Counted from the stretch's first letter, positions 1 to 7,003 are shown. The stretch is DNA of 12,445 bases from Clostridiaceae bacterium (GCA_012728535.1 JAAYEX010000175.1:1-12445); one strand, 5' to 3'. Numbers and translations are program-made. Notes: a model not told the origin generated them from the sequence alone.

Positions 1-1802
1 GATCCATCCACCCGGACTTCTGCCGGATGGAAGACCTCTGTCAATTCAAAGAGCCTGAAAGATTCTCTGAAACGCAGGTTTTTCTGAACCGCCTCAAAGA
101 GACCGGGTATCAGAGAAGTGCGCAGTCTGCTTTGGGTCGGTGCAGGCGGGGCTGCTAATTGCAGGTGATCTTCAGGGTTTAAACCTGCAGATTTGATATA
201 CAAGTCGTCAATCCAGGGATAGGTGAAAATTTCATGAAAGCCACAGCGATTGGCCAGGTATTCCCGGATCGCACGATCAAGGTCTTCAACTGGTTGATTG
301 ACCGGTTCCTCCAGTTTTATGCCGGGCGCGACAAAGTCAAAGTTTTCGTAGCCGATCATGCGAGCTACTTCTTCAAGAATATCGTGACTTAGTGAAACAT
401 CTCCTGTAGAACGCCAGGAAGGAACACTGACCTCAATCTTGTCCCGGTCCGTCTGCTCAAGTTCGAAACCGAGCGGCGTCAACAGTTTTTCAATCTCATC
501 TGCTTCGATATCTCTGCCGAGTCCACCTTTGAGGAAGCTTCGTCTTACCTCGATCCTGGCGCATTCTGTTTTCACAGGATAAGTATCCTGGTAAGCCACA
601 AGCTTTGCGTTTGGCAGGAGTTCACGGATCAGTTTGTCTGAAAGAGCGAGCGCCTGATCTACGCGTTGGGTGTCGATAGACTTCTCAAAGCGGGTTGATG
701 CTTCAGTACGCTGATCGTAACGTGTGGCAGTCCTTCTGATCTGCCTGGCTTGAAAGTTTGCCACTTCCAGGACCAGACTGTTTGTATCGGGCAAAATTGA
801 GTCGCGGGCTCCACCCATAACACCTGCCAGAGCCAACGGACCACGGTGATCGCAGATGACCAAATCTTCTTCTGTCAGGTTCAGGTCCTTCTTGTCCAGG
901 AGTTCTAATTTTTCACCCTCATGGGCATGGCGGACAATAATGCCTTCATTGACGTGGGTGGCGTCAAAACCGTGAGTCGGCTGGCCTGTTGCCAGCATGA
1001 CGTAGTTGCTGATATCAACAAGTAAATTGATGGGACGCTGCCCGACAGACCAGAGTCTTTGCTGCATCCAGAAGGGAGAGGCTATGTTCTCAACACCTTC
1101 GTAGACTGCAGCTACATAACGACGGCAATGTTGCGGCGATTCGATCTCAACGCTGTATGTGCCCACGTCATCTGACAGCCGGAAAGAACCCAGTGGTTTC
1201 AGCTCCAGATTGTAAATGGCGGAAAGCTCACGGGCAATTCCGTAATGACCCCAGAGGTCCGGCCGGTTAGTCATAGATTTATTGTCTATTTCGAGGATGT
1301 AATCTTCCAGATCAAGAGCATCAGCGAGGGCTGTACCGGGTTCAGCCTTAAGCTCCGATACGTCTAAAATATGTTTCTCTTCGTGAGGGAAGAGCTCTTC
1401 CAGCCCGAGCTCAATGGCCCCGCAAATCATGCCGTAAGACATGACACCGCGCAACTTGGCCGGTTTTATCTCGACAGGCTCGCCCTGGCCATGCCAGCGG
1501 ACCATAGACCCCGGAATCGCAACGGTTACCAGCTGATCAACTTCCAGATTTGAACCCCCGCAAACTATTTTCAGGGGCTCTTCTCGGCCAACATCGGTTA
1601 TAACAACACTAAGCAGGTCAGCATCGGGATGCTTTTCAACGGAGATGATCCTGCCGACAACGATGCCGTCCAGAAGTTCGTGTGTCGATTCGACACCCTC
1701 AACCTCTACGGTTCTCATGGTCAGATCATAGGCCAGCTGTGCAATATCCAGGTCATCCGGCAAATCTATATAGTCACGAATCCAGTTCAATGATAGTTTC
1801 AT
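1..1802 (-). CDS. pheT: Phenylalanine--tRNA ligase beta subunit (PheT), C-terminus cut by window edge
   Basis: PheT is the beta subunit of the cytoplasmic alpha2-beta2 enzyme that charges tRNA-Phe; it binds tRNA and hydrolyses mischarged Tyr-tRNA-Phe. The open frame runs from ATG at 1802 to the window edge (600 residues, no stop). An EMAP-type tRNA-binding domain lies at about 40-150 (VVVGRIISVEKHPDAD-like stretch, VCGGSN), a B3/B4 editing domain at about 210-380 (NYVML, QPTHGFD, LAGVMGG), a B5 domain at about 400-475, and the start of the synthetase-like core after about 490. E346 and A368 fall where E. coli editing residues E334 and A356 sit, so editing looks intact. About 200 residues, including the ferredoxin-fold anticodon-binding domain, lie outside the window. 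AAGGAG at 1812-1817 supports the start. The gene follows pheS by 20 bp, so the two are one operon under the T-box. The B5 segment reads WRSTGDVSLSHD, more divergent than the usual bacterial form. Confidence 0.97.
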   Translation of the reverse strand, partial: MKLSLNWIRDYIDLPDDLDIAQLAYDLTMRTVEVEGVESTHELLDGIVVGRIISVEKHPDADLLSVVITDVGREEPLKIVCGGSNLEVDQLVTVAIPGSMVRWHGQGEPVEIKPAKLRGVMSYGMICGAIELGLEELFPHEEKHILDVSELKAEPGTALADALDLEDYILEIDNKSMTNRPDLWGHYGIARELSAIYNLELKPLGSFRLSDDVGTYSVEIESPQHCRRYVAAVYEGVENIASPFWMQQRLWSVGQRPINLLVDISNYVMLATGQPTHGFDATHVNEGIIVRHAHEGEKLELLDKKDLNLTEEDLVICDHRGPLALAGVMGGARDSILPDTNSLVLEVANFQARQIRRTATRYDQRTEASTRFEKSIDTQRVDQALALSDKLIRELLPNAKLVAYQDTYPVKTECARIEVRRSFLKGGLGRDIEADEIEKLLTPLGFELEQTDRDKIEVSVPSWRSTGDVSLSHDILEEVARMIGYENFDFVAPGIKLEEPVNQPVEDLDRAIREYLANRCGFHEIFTYPWIDDLYIKSAGLNPEDHLQLAAPPAPTQSRLRTSLIPGLFEAVQKNLRFRESFRLFELTEVFHPAEVRVDG

Positions 1803-1822
1803 TTTACTCAGCTCCTTAAATC

Positions 1823-2860
1823 CTACTTATACTGCTCGAGGAAACGCAGATCGGCACTATGCATCAGGCGGACATCGTCGATGCCGTAACGCATCATTAC
1901 AAGACGGTCAAGACCGATATTAATGTAAAATCCGCTCCACTCATCCGGGTCCAGCCCTGCCGCTTTCAGTACGTTGGGGTGGGGTACTCCACCCGGCATG
2001 ACCTCAATCCAGCCGACATGCTTGCAGGTGCGGCAACCTTCACCGAAGCAAACCTGACACTGCATATCTATCTCGAAACCCGGTTCGACAAAGGGGAAAA
2101 AACCGGCCCTCATTCTTACAGGCACATCATGACCGAAAACCTTGGACAAGATTGTCTGAACAAAGAGCTGTCCTGAAGCAAAGGAAAAATCTCTTTCTAC
2201 AATCAGAGCTTCATATTGGTAAAAAGCACGCTCATGGTTGGCGTCAGTTGCCTCATTTCGGTAAACACGTCCCGGATATACAAAGCGGGCCGGAGCACCA
2301 TATTGCTGCAGGTAACGCACGGATGCCCCTGTCAGATGTGGGCGCAGGGCCAGACGACCGGCACCGGACTCATTTTCCGAACCCGCCAGCCAGTAAGTAT
2401 CCATTGTTTCGCGTGCCGGATGATCCGGAGGAAAGTTCAGATAATCGAAAGCATAAAGCTCACTTGAAATCTCGTGCTCCCTGTATATTCGAAAACCCAA
2501 TGAACGGAAGGCGTCGTTCAGGTCGTAGCTCATCTGCGTGATAGGGTGCAAACTGCCGCCTTGTGGCATAATTCCGGGCACTGTCAGATCAGCCGGCCGG
2601 CTAAAGAGGGAAGCAGTGCTCAAAAGCTCGGCCTCTTTCTTATCAATCGCCTCTGTCACTTCTTTCTTGATCTCATTCGTGTCCTGTCCGAAGCTTCGAC
2701 GCTGTTCTGCCGGTCTTTTTCCGACGCTCTTTAAAAGCTCCGTAATCAGACCCTTACGGCCGAGCAGCGACTGCCTGACCTCATCGAGAGAGCTGCGGTC
2801 AACTGCGGCACCAACAGCCGCCAGTGCGTCCTCTCTTACCTTAATAAGTTCATCCAACAT
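1823..2860 (-). CDS. pheS: Phenylalanine--tRNA ligase alpha subunit (PheS)
   Basis: This is the catalytic alpha subunit of PheRS, a class II aminoacyl-tRNA synthetase that forms Phe-AMP and Phe-tRNA-Phe. Its 345 residues match the family length. It has an N-terminal coiled-coil arm (about 1-85), motif 2 (GRVYRNEATDANHERAFYQYE, about 197-217), a substrate-pocket segment FFPFVEPG (254-261), a CxxC-x4-CxxC cysteine cluster (C268, C271, C276, C279) and motif 3 (IGLDRLVMMRYGIDDVR, 315-331). The ATG at 2860 has a GAAAGGT Shine-Dalgarno upstream. It is first in the pheS-pheT operon and is controlled by the T-box leader. Two canonical segments are altered: the usual TSPVQ-like stretch reads LTGASVR (176-182), and the FAFG that lines the phenylalanine pocket reads FYIN (311-314), putting Tyr312 where E. 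coli has Ala294. The identification is secure; the consequence of the pocket change is not known. Confidence 0.98.
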   Translation of the reverse strand: MLDELIKVREDALAAVGAAVDRSSLDEVRQSLLGRKGLITELLKSVGKRPAEQRRSFGQDTNEIKKEVTEAIDKKEAELLSTASLFSRPADLTVPGIMPQGGSLHPITQMSYDLNDAFRSLGFRIYREHEISSELYAFDYLNFPPDHPARETMDTYWLAGSENESGAGRLALRPHLTGASVRYLQQYGAPARFVYPGRVYRNEATDANHERAFYQYEALIVERDFSFASGQLFVQTILSKVFGHDVPVRMRAGFFPFVEPGFEIDMQCQVCFGEGCRTCKHVGWIEVMPGGVPHPNVLKAAGLDPDEWSGFYINIGLDRLVMMRYGIDDVRLMHSADLRFLEQYK

Positions 2861-2921
2861 ATTCTCTTACCTTTCGTCTCGGAGGCAAAATGCTTCCTGA
2901 GTTCTTTGTCTTTTTTAAAGT

Positions 2922-2952
2922 AAAAATCCCACGGAATAAATATTCCATGGGA
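2922..2952 (-). terminator. Intrinsic terminator of the T-box leader
   Basis: On the minus strand the transcript forms a stem of TCCCATGGAATA against TATTCCGTGGGA (2952-2941 with 2938-2927), including one U-G pair, followed directly by five Us (2926-2922). The start of its 5' arm (TCCC) is shared with the antiterminator, the usual mutually exclusive arrangement. No other terminator is visible behind the metallo-hydrolase gene upstream, so this hairpin may also stop transcripts arriving from that gene. Confidence 0.95.
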
Positions 2953-3165
2953 CGAATCATCGCGGTACCACCCAGGTTGCGGATCTGCATTGTATTGATA
3001 TCAATCCGCCACTCATGAAGTTTAACGGCATTCCGCCGGCCGTCTGCTAAACGGCAGCTCCGAGGGTGAATGGTAATCCGGATCACCGGGGACAGATTCC
3101 AGCCACGTCTGTCCTTCTCTGACGGTGCCTTTGTTGAGATTACTTTGCTTCCTCATCAACGCTGT
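2922..3165 (-). promoter_or_regulatory. T-box riboswitch (tRNA-Phe sensing) of pheST
   Basis: This is an untranslated leader RNA that binds uncharged tRNA-Phe and then lets transcription continue into pheS-pheT. Stem I: minus-strand GAGG (3154-3151) pairs with CCTC (3065-3062), and GTAAT (3143-3139) pairs with ATTAC (3077-3073). These helices flank an internal loop whose 3' side holds TTC (3070-3068) followed by A, which I read as the Phe specifier codon. The AGAGA element and a distal hairpin (GGACAGA...TCTGTCC) lie between. A GCGGAT/ATCCGC stem (stem III) precedes the T-box core GGGTGGTACCGCG (plus 2961-2973). Its UGGU bulge can pair with an ACCA tRNA end. The antiterminator pairs UGGG and GCG with the CGUCCCA that also forms the 5' arm of the terminator. 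Coordinates of the 5' end are approximate. Confidence 0.96.
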
Positions 3166-3173
3166 TACGGAGA

Positions 3174-3202
3174 ATTTTAGCCGATCTGCAGGAGGCTGTC
3201 AA
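3174..3202 (-). promoter_or_regulatory. Sigma-A promoter of the pheST operon
   Basis: The minus strand shows TTGACA (3202-3197), a 17-bp spacer and TAAAAT (3179-3174). The expected start of transcription near 3167 is immediately before the T-box stem I, which fits well. The -35 box begins only 4 bp past the stop codon of the metallo-hydrolase gene. Confidence 0.9.
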
Positions 3203-3206
3203 AATA

Positions 3207-3989
3207 TCAGTTTAAGTTGATCATCTGCCCCGAAACGATGAGTTCTGCAATCTTGCTGTGACCTCTGCGGCCGATTTGCGAAAGGATGGAAGCAAGCTCA
3301 CTCGGCAGGTCTTTGCCACCATTGAGATGCATGGGAACCAGGTAATCGGGCTGAAAATACTCAAGGAAAGTAAGGGCCCCTTTGAAAGCCATTTCTTCAA
3401 GTCGTTTGTCAACCGGAACAAAGGCACTAATGAGCTGCCTGGCTTCCGCAGGCAGAGTATTATCCTCTGTGATCGCTGTCCAGCTGGCGGCCATCCGACT
3501 GACTTCCGCATTGTAGTCAGCTTCCATCTGTTCTGAGTCCTCATCCTGCCAATCCCAGTCGTTCAGATCTCCCAGGTGAATGTAGCTGCCGCTTGTCGTT
3601 ACAAGGAGGAAGGATGAGCCCTCGTCAGTAGAAGCGAAAATAGCAAGCCGGATCAGGGAAGGAATAGCAGACAACTCTTCTTCGAGCACAGTATTGGGAT
3701 CAACATAAAAGATCTTTTGCTGCTCCTGGTCTGCAGCCACGTGCAAAGACTCTGAATAGCAGGAACTATCCAGTATGTAATAAGTCGGGGCCTGGCTTTC
3801 AAAAGACATAATCTTCGGATTCCAGTGGTCAGCATGGTTGTGGGAAACAAGGAAGACAATAGTTTTGCTGCTTACGGCATATGTATCCAGAATACCGGCA
3901 GGATCTCTGTAATAGTCAAAAACAAGAATAAGGTCTTCCAGCTCCAGCAAAAACCCACTGTGTTCCAGCAAATATAATTTGGTATGCAT
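3207..3989 (-). CDS. Metallo-beta-lactamase-fold hydrolase, substrate unknown
   Basis: The protein has 260 residues with the metal-binding motif of the metallo-beta-lactamase superfamily: H50-N-H52-A-D54-H55, then an STDEGSS turn (120-126), GDLND (D141) and a C-terminal VPMHL (H221). These residues would hold one or two zinc (or similar) ions for hydrolysis. The layout resembles the UlaG-like group more than true beta-lactamases or glyoxalase II. No signal peptide is seen, so it should be cytoplasmic. I chose ATG 3989 because AGGAGG lies 6 bp upstream; a longer frame from 4013 would place that ribosome binding site inside the gene. It is divergent from the serine hydrolase gene (198 bp apart). 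The superfamily is certain; the substrate cannot be told from sequence. Confidence 0.88.
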   Translation of the reverse strand: MHTKLYLLEHSGFLLELEDLILVFDYYRDPAGILDTYAVSSKTIVFLVSHNHADHWNPKIMSFESQAPTYYILDSSCYSESLHVAADQEQQKIFYVDPNTVLEEELSAIPSLIRLAIFASTDEGSSFLLVTTSGSYIHLGDLNDWDWQDEDSEQMEADYNAEVSRMAASWTAITEDNTLPAEARQLISAFVPVDKRLEEMAFKGALTFLEYFQPDYLVPMHLNGGKDLPSELASILSQIGRRGHSKIAELIVSGQMINLN

Positions 3990-4133
3990 TCTATTCCTCC
4001 TGAAAAAGCTCATGGCATCAGCAGTGTCTTTAGCAAAGAATAGCTCATCTGTAGGATCTTTCCCGGTTCAGGTAACATATTCATCGAAAGCTTTCAGCCG
4101 ATCATTTAGAGTATAAAGTCATTGGAATAAGAG

Positions 4134-4152
4134 ATACTGAGAAGCTCAGTAT
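4134..4152. repeat. Perfect inverted repeat upstream of serine hydrolase gene (operator-like)
   Basis: ATACTGAG and CTCAGTAT form perfect 8-bp arms separated by AAG, 35 bp before the ATG at 4188 and in the divergent intergenic region. A weak TTGGAA (4122-4127) lies just upstream, with CAGTAT (4147-4152) at a long 19-bp spacing. The repeat could be a repressor site over a promoter or a leader hairpin. No U-rich run follows closely, so a terminator is less likely. A second short palindrome, GAAAGCTTTC, lies at 4086-4095. On the minus strand TATACT (4115-4110) could be a -10 for the metallo-hydrolase gene, but no good -35 is visible. Confidence 0.5.
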
Positions 4153-4187
4153 TTAATTTCATATTTTTGTGTATTAAGGGGATCAAT

Positions 4188-5222
4188 ATGGATGAGATAG
4201 TTTTCGCCAACAAGGCTTTTAGGAAGGTAACTGATTCGGAAGCAATTCACGAGGCCGTCTACCTGATTGAAAATCAGGCAGGGACCATGCGTAAAACCCA
4301 AGGATATGGTGGCAAGGATCAGGATTCTCCTTTGTTAATGGCCAGCATCTCTAAACTCTTTACCACTGCAATTGTGCTCATGCTGATGGAAGAGGGTCGG
4401 CTTAAGTTGGAAGATAAACTAAATCTTTACATCCCGGAGGAGATTCTGGATGGACTGCATGTTTATAAAGGTAAAGAATACACCCAGGAGATTGAGCTGT
4501 ATGATCTTTTGTTTCAAAGCAGCGGACTGCCGGATTATTTGAGTGAAGGCAGGCAAGTTAAGCAGCAGATGAAAAGAGAGGATTTCTTTTACAGTTTTAA
4601 CGAGCTGATAGAAATGACTAAAGAGCTGCCTGCTCATTTTCCGCCGCGCAAAGGCGGAGCTCAGTACACAAATATTAATTTCGATATTCTGGGTCAGATA
4701 ATTGAAAAAGTGACAGACAGACCGTTGGCGGAAGTCTATCATAAAATGATTTTTAATCCTTTGGGGCTTGACAATACCTATCTGGTGGCTAGCGAAAATG
4801 ATTTTGTTCCTGATATCTATGTGGAAGATCGCAGAGTGGCGCGGCCAAATGCTATCAGAACTTTTGCTTCCAGTGGTGGGGGAGTCACTACTGCCAGAGA
4901 ACTCATGATATTTTTGAAGGCATTTTTCAATGACCGGCTATTTAAACAGGAGAGTTTTGATCTCATGAGAGAGTATCGCAAGTTGCAGTCGTCCATGCGA
5001 CCCGTTCAATATGGGGGGGGCCACATGAAGATATCTTTAGGGACCATCAATACATTTTTTATGGGAACAGGATCCCTGCTCGGACACGTGGGTACAACCG
5101 GATCATTTGCTTTTTACCATCCTGAAAACGATTTGTTTTTGGTTGGTGATTTGAATCAGATGGAAATTCCTGCGCGTCCGCATCGCTTTGTCACGCGACT
5201 GGCCCTGTCGAGAAAAGAGTAA
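4188..5222 (+). CDS. Serine hydrolase of the class C beta-lactamase / penicillin-binding family
   Basis: The 344-residue protein has the three active-site motifs of this family: S53-I-S-K56 (nucleophile serine and base lysine), Y160-T-N162, and H300-V-G302 in place of KTG. LLFQSSGLPDY (108-117) matches the conserved LLTHTSGLPDY-type segment. Members include esterases, D-aminopeptidases and peptidoglycan-related hydrolases, so the substrate is open. No signal peptide or membrane anchor is visible, which suggests a cytoplasmic esterase or peptidase rather than a secreted beta-lactamase. ATG 4188 is preceded by AAGGGG 6 bp upstream; a TTG at 4167 would add only seven residues and would swallow that site. 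A run of eight Gs at 5013-5020 encodes part of YGGGH (275-279). The gene is followed by a 110-bp gap before the CDGSH gene. Confidence 0.9.
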   Translation: MDEIVFANKAFRKVTDSEAIHEAVYLIENQAGTMRKTQGYGGKDQDSPLLMASISKLFTTAIVLMLMEEGRLKLEDKLNLYIPEEILDGLHVYKGKEYTQEIELYDLLFQSSGLPDYLSEGRQVKQQMKREDFFYSFNELIEMTKELPAHFPPRKGGAQYTNINFDILGQIIEKVTDRPLAEVYHKMIFNPLGLDNTYLVASENDFVPDIYVEDRRVARPNAIRTFASSGGGVTTARELMIFLKAFFNDRLFKQESFDLMREYRKLQSSMRPVQYGGGHMKISLGTINTFFMGTGSLLGHVGTTGSFAFYHPENDLFLVGDLNQMEIPARPHRFVTRLALSRKE

Positions 5223-5241
5223 GTCTTTTTTTAAATTATGT

Positions 5242-5273
5242 ATAGAGAGAATGCAAAGCTTTAAGCTCTCTAT
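5242..5273. repeat. Inverted repeat behind serine hydrolase gene
   Basis: ATAGAGAG (5242-5249) and CTCTCTAT (5266-5273) can pair as an 8-bp stem with a 16-nt loop that itself contains the palindrome AAAGCTTT. It lies 19 bp after the serine hydrolase stop and 60 bp before the CDGSH start. No U-run follows on either strand, so it is at best a factor-assisted terminator or an RNA-stabilising hairpin. A T7 run occurs earlier (about 5225-5231) without a stem in front of it. Confidence 0.45.
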
Positions 5274-5332
5274 CTGATAAGATATTAGAGAATAATGTGT
5301 ATAACAAAAATATGAATTCCAGGGGTTGTTAA

Positions 5333-6055
5333 GTGAGTAAAGAAAAGAAAGATCCGCAAATTAGAATTGTTAAGGATGGTCCCTATATTGTGACCGGAAA
5401 TGTGCCTTTGTATGAAAAGATCATCACGCCGCATGGAGAGAAAAGTTATGTCTATGAAGATGGACAGGAACTGCCACAGGCTAACACTTATACCCTTTGC
5501 CGCTGTGGAAAGTCGAAGAACCCGCCATTCTGTGATGGACGTCATATCAAGGAAGGTTTTGACGGGACGGAAACAGCCTCTAAAGATAATTATGTAGATA
5601 GAGTTAAGCAGAGAATCCTGGGACCGGACATGGAACTATATGATGACGGTCGCTGTGCTTACGCCAGATTTTGTCATCGGGAAGCCGGGGATGCCTGGGA
5701 ATTAGTTGAAATGACCGGGGAAGATGAAGATTTAAGAGAAGAGGCGATAAAAGCTGCCTGCCAATGTCCAACGGGCCGTCTGGTTTTAACCGATGATGAA
5801 GGAAATGTCATCGAGCCTGATTATGACCCGGCAGCTGAAATCCTGCAAGACCCTGAAAAGAGTGTAAGTGGCCCTGTAGCTGTTAAAGGCTATATACCAT
5901 TAGTTTCAGCAGATGGAGATACCTACGAAGTCCGGAACCGAATTGCTTTGTGCCGGTGTGGACAGTCGAAAAATATGCCCTTTTGCGATGGACAACACTG
6001 GCATAAGGGATTTCAGGACGGTCTGTACAAATTCGATAAGTCAGATCAGGACTGA
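5333..6055 (+). CDS. Double CDGSH iron-sulfur protein with central ferredoxin-like domain
   Basis: The 240-residue protein carries two CDGSH-type [2Fe-2S] motifs with three cysteines and one histidine each: C56-x-C58...C67-DGR-H71 and C207-x-C209...C218-DGQ-H222. Between them is a divergent single-cluster ferredoxin segment (C108-x5-C114 and C143-Q-C145-PTG, like the Fer4_19 type). The family is related to mitoNEET and is thought to store or transfer electrons or clusters; the partner here is unknown. No signal peptide or membrane segment is present, so it is probably cytoplasmic. The start is GTG 5333 with AGGGG 7 bp upstream. The GIY-YIG gene begins 5 bp after its stop, so the two are probably cotranscribed. 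The domain calls are firm and the role is open. Confidence 0.92.
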   Translation: MSKEKKDPQIRIVKDGPYIVTGNVPLYEKIITPHGEKSYVYEDGQELPQANTYTLCRCGKSKNPPFCDGRHIKEGFDGTETASKDNYVDRVKQRILGPDMELYDDGRCAYARFCHREAGDAWELVEMTGEDEDLREEAIKAACQCPTGRLVLTDDEGNVIEPDYDPAAEILQDPEKSVSGPVAVKGYIPLVSADGDTYEVRNRIALCRCGQSKNMPFCDGQHWHKGFQDGLYKFDKSDQD

Positions 6056-6060
6056 TACCT

Positions 6061-6309
6061 GTGAACTATGTTTATATTCTGGAATGCAAAGACGGAACGC
6101 TCTATACCGGTTGGACTACTGATATTGATCGGCGTTTAGAAGAACATAATGCCGGCCTGGGCTGTAAGTATACCAGGAGCAGATACCCGGTAGAGCTGCG
6201 TCATCTGGAAGAATTCGCGACGAAAGAAGAGGCCCTTAGCCGGGAGATTGCCATTAAGAAACTCAGCCGGTCTCAGAAGTTGGAGTTGATAAAAGACTCG
6301 GGGCAGTAG
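6061..6309 (+). CDS. Small GIY-YIG nuclease-family protein (YhbQ/YazA type, UPF0213)
   Basis: The 82-residue protein is essentially one GIY-YIG domain: Y3-V-Y5 (GIY position), Y15-T-G17 (YIG position), R24/R25 in the following helix (DRRLEEHNAG) and E62 (SREIAIKKLSR), the metal-binding glutamate of the fold. Full-length homologues are near 95-100 residues, so this is slightly short at the C-terminus but keeps all core residues. Members are proposed to be DNA nucleases, with little firm biology. The start is GTG 6061, with AGGA about 9 bp upstream inside the end of the CDGSH gene. It faces the FMN reductase gene across 49 bp in which I see no clear terminator. Confidence 0.9.
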   Translation: MNYVYILECKDGTLYTGWTTDIDRRLEEHNAGLGCKYTRSRYPVELRHLEEFATKEEALSREIAIKKLSRSQKLELIKDSGQ

Positions 6310-6358
6310 AGCCATCCGGTGAAGAGGGGCACGGAGAATATTATGTAGCCACTATGGG

Positions 6359-6952
6359 TTAAATCCGGTCAGCTGCGAACTTATCTATTTCGTCTAGTAG
6401 ATTTTGCATCAGCATTTCCTGATCATTTCCTTCGATATCCAGACCTTCGGCGAAGAAGCATTTGTATTCATCAATGCCAAAAAATACTGACAAAGCTTCC
6501 ATGTAAAGAGAGCCCATTTCCAGAGGTGTATTTTCATAATAACCACCACGGGTGGTAACAAAGATCAGCTGTCGTCCCTGTGACATACCATGGCAGCCTT
6601 CAATGTCTGCGTAGAAAGTAATCCCATCCACTGAGATATTTTCAATGTAGGTTTTTAACAAGGCCGGAAAGCCCAAATCCCAGAAAGGTGCTGCGATCAC
6701 AATCACATCTGACTGAGCAAATTGATGTGCGTAATCAAAGCGCCGGTGCTTGCGCTGTCCTTCTGACAGCAGATACTCTCTCTGCAGAAAGAAATCTCCG
6801 CTCAGATAATGCAAGGGCTCGTCCATGAGACAAAGCGACTCTATTTCATATTTCCCGCTCTCTTCAATTTTCTTCATAAGATGATCAGCTGCTCGCTTTG
6901 TGCGGGATTCTTCCCTGCGGATACAGGAATCAATATACAGTAGTTTTTCCAT
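6359..6952 (-). CDS. FMN-dependent NAD(P)H oxidoreductase (flavodoxin-like fold, AzoR-like)
   Basis: The 197-residue flavodoxin-fold protein belongs to the Flavodoxin_2 / azoreductase-NQO family, which uses FMN and NAD(P)H to reduce quinones, azo compounds or similar acceptors. An N-terminal beta strand and phosphate-binding loop (LLYIDSCIRREESRT, 4-18), the FMN-contact segment APFWDLGFPALLK (88-100) and the second flavin loop TTRGGYY (133-139) are all present. The length is typical. It should be a cytoplasmic dimer. ATG 6952 is the only reasonable start, but the ribosome binding site is weak (GGA about 10 bp upstream in an AT-rich stretch). The gene is divergent from the nucleoside-uptake operon across 184 bp. 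The physiological acceptor cannot be inferred. Confidence 0.88.
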   Translation of the reverse strand: MEKLLYIDSCIRREESRTKRAADHLMKKIEESGKYEIESLCLMDEPLHYLSGDFFLQREYLLSEGQRKHRRFDYAHQFAQSDVIVIAAPFWDLGFPALLKTYIENISVDGITFYADIEGCHGMSQGRQLIFVTTRGGYYENTPLEMGSLYMEALSVFFGIDEYKCFFAEGLDIEGNDQEMLMQNLLDEIDKFAADRI

Positions 6953-7003
6953 TTATATATATTCCAAACTTTCTATTAAATATTCTTTTGATCGATATAA
7001 TCT

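Noticed and set aside
659..844. Short minus-strand frame of 61 codons inside pheT
   Set aside because: It is in another frame of pheT, whose own frame I followed codon by codon from 1802 to about 660 without interruption.
1859..2900. Several open frames of 60-129 codons on the plus strand opposite pheS
   Set aside because: They are antisense shadows of the well-supported pheS frame, with no recognisable domains and no good ribosome binding sites.
2850..3086. Open frame of 78 codons on the minus strand upstream of pheS
   Set aside because: It lies across the T-box antiterminator and terminator, has no family resemblance, and is explained by the structured leader RNA.
4188..5222. True antibiotic-resistance beta-lactamase
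   Set aside because: It shares the SxxK/YxN fold motifs, but has HVG instead of KTG and no signal peptide, which fits the broad esterase/peptidase group better.
5242..5273. Intrinsic terminator for the serine hydrolase gene
   Set aside because: A stem exists but no U-run follows on either strand; it is kept only as an inverted repeat.
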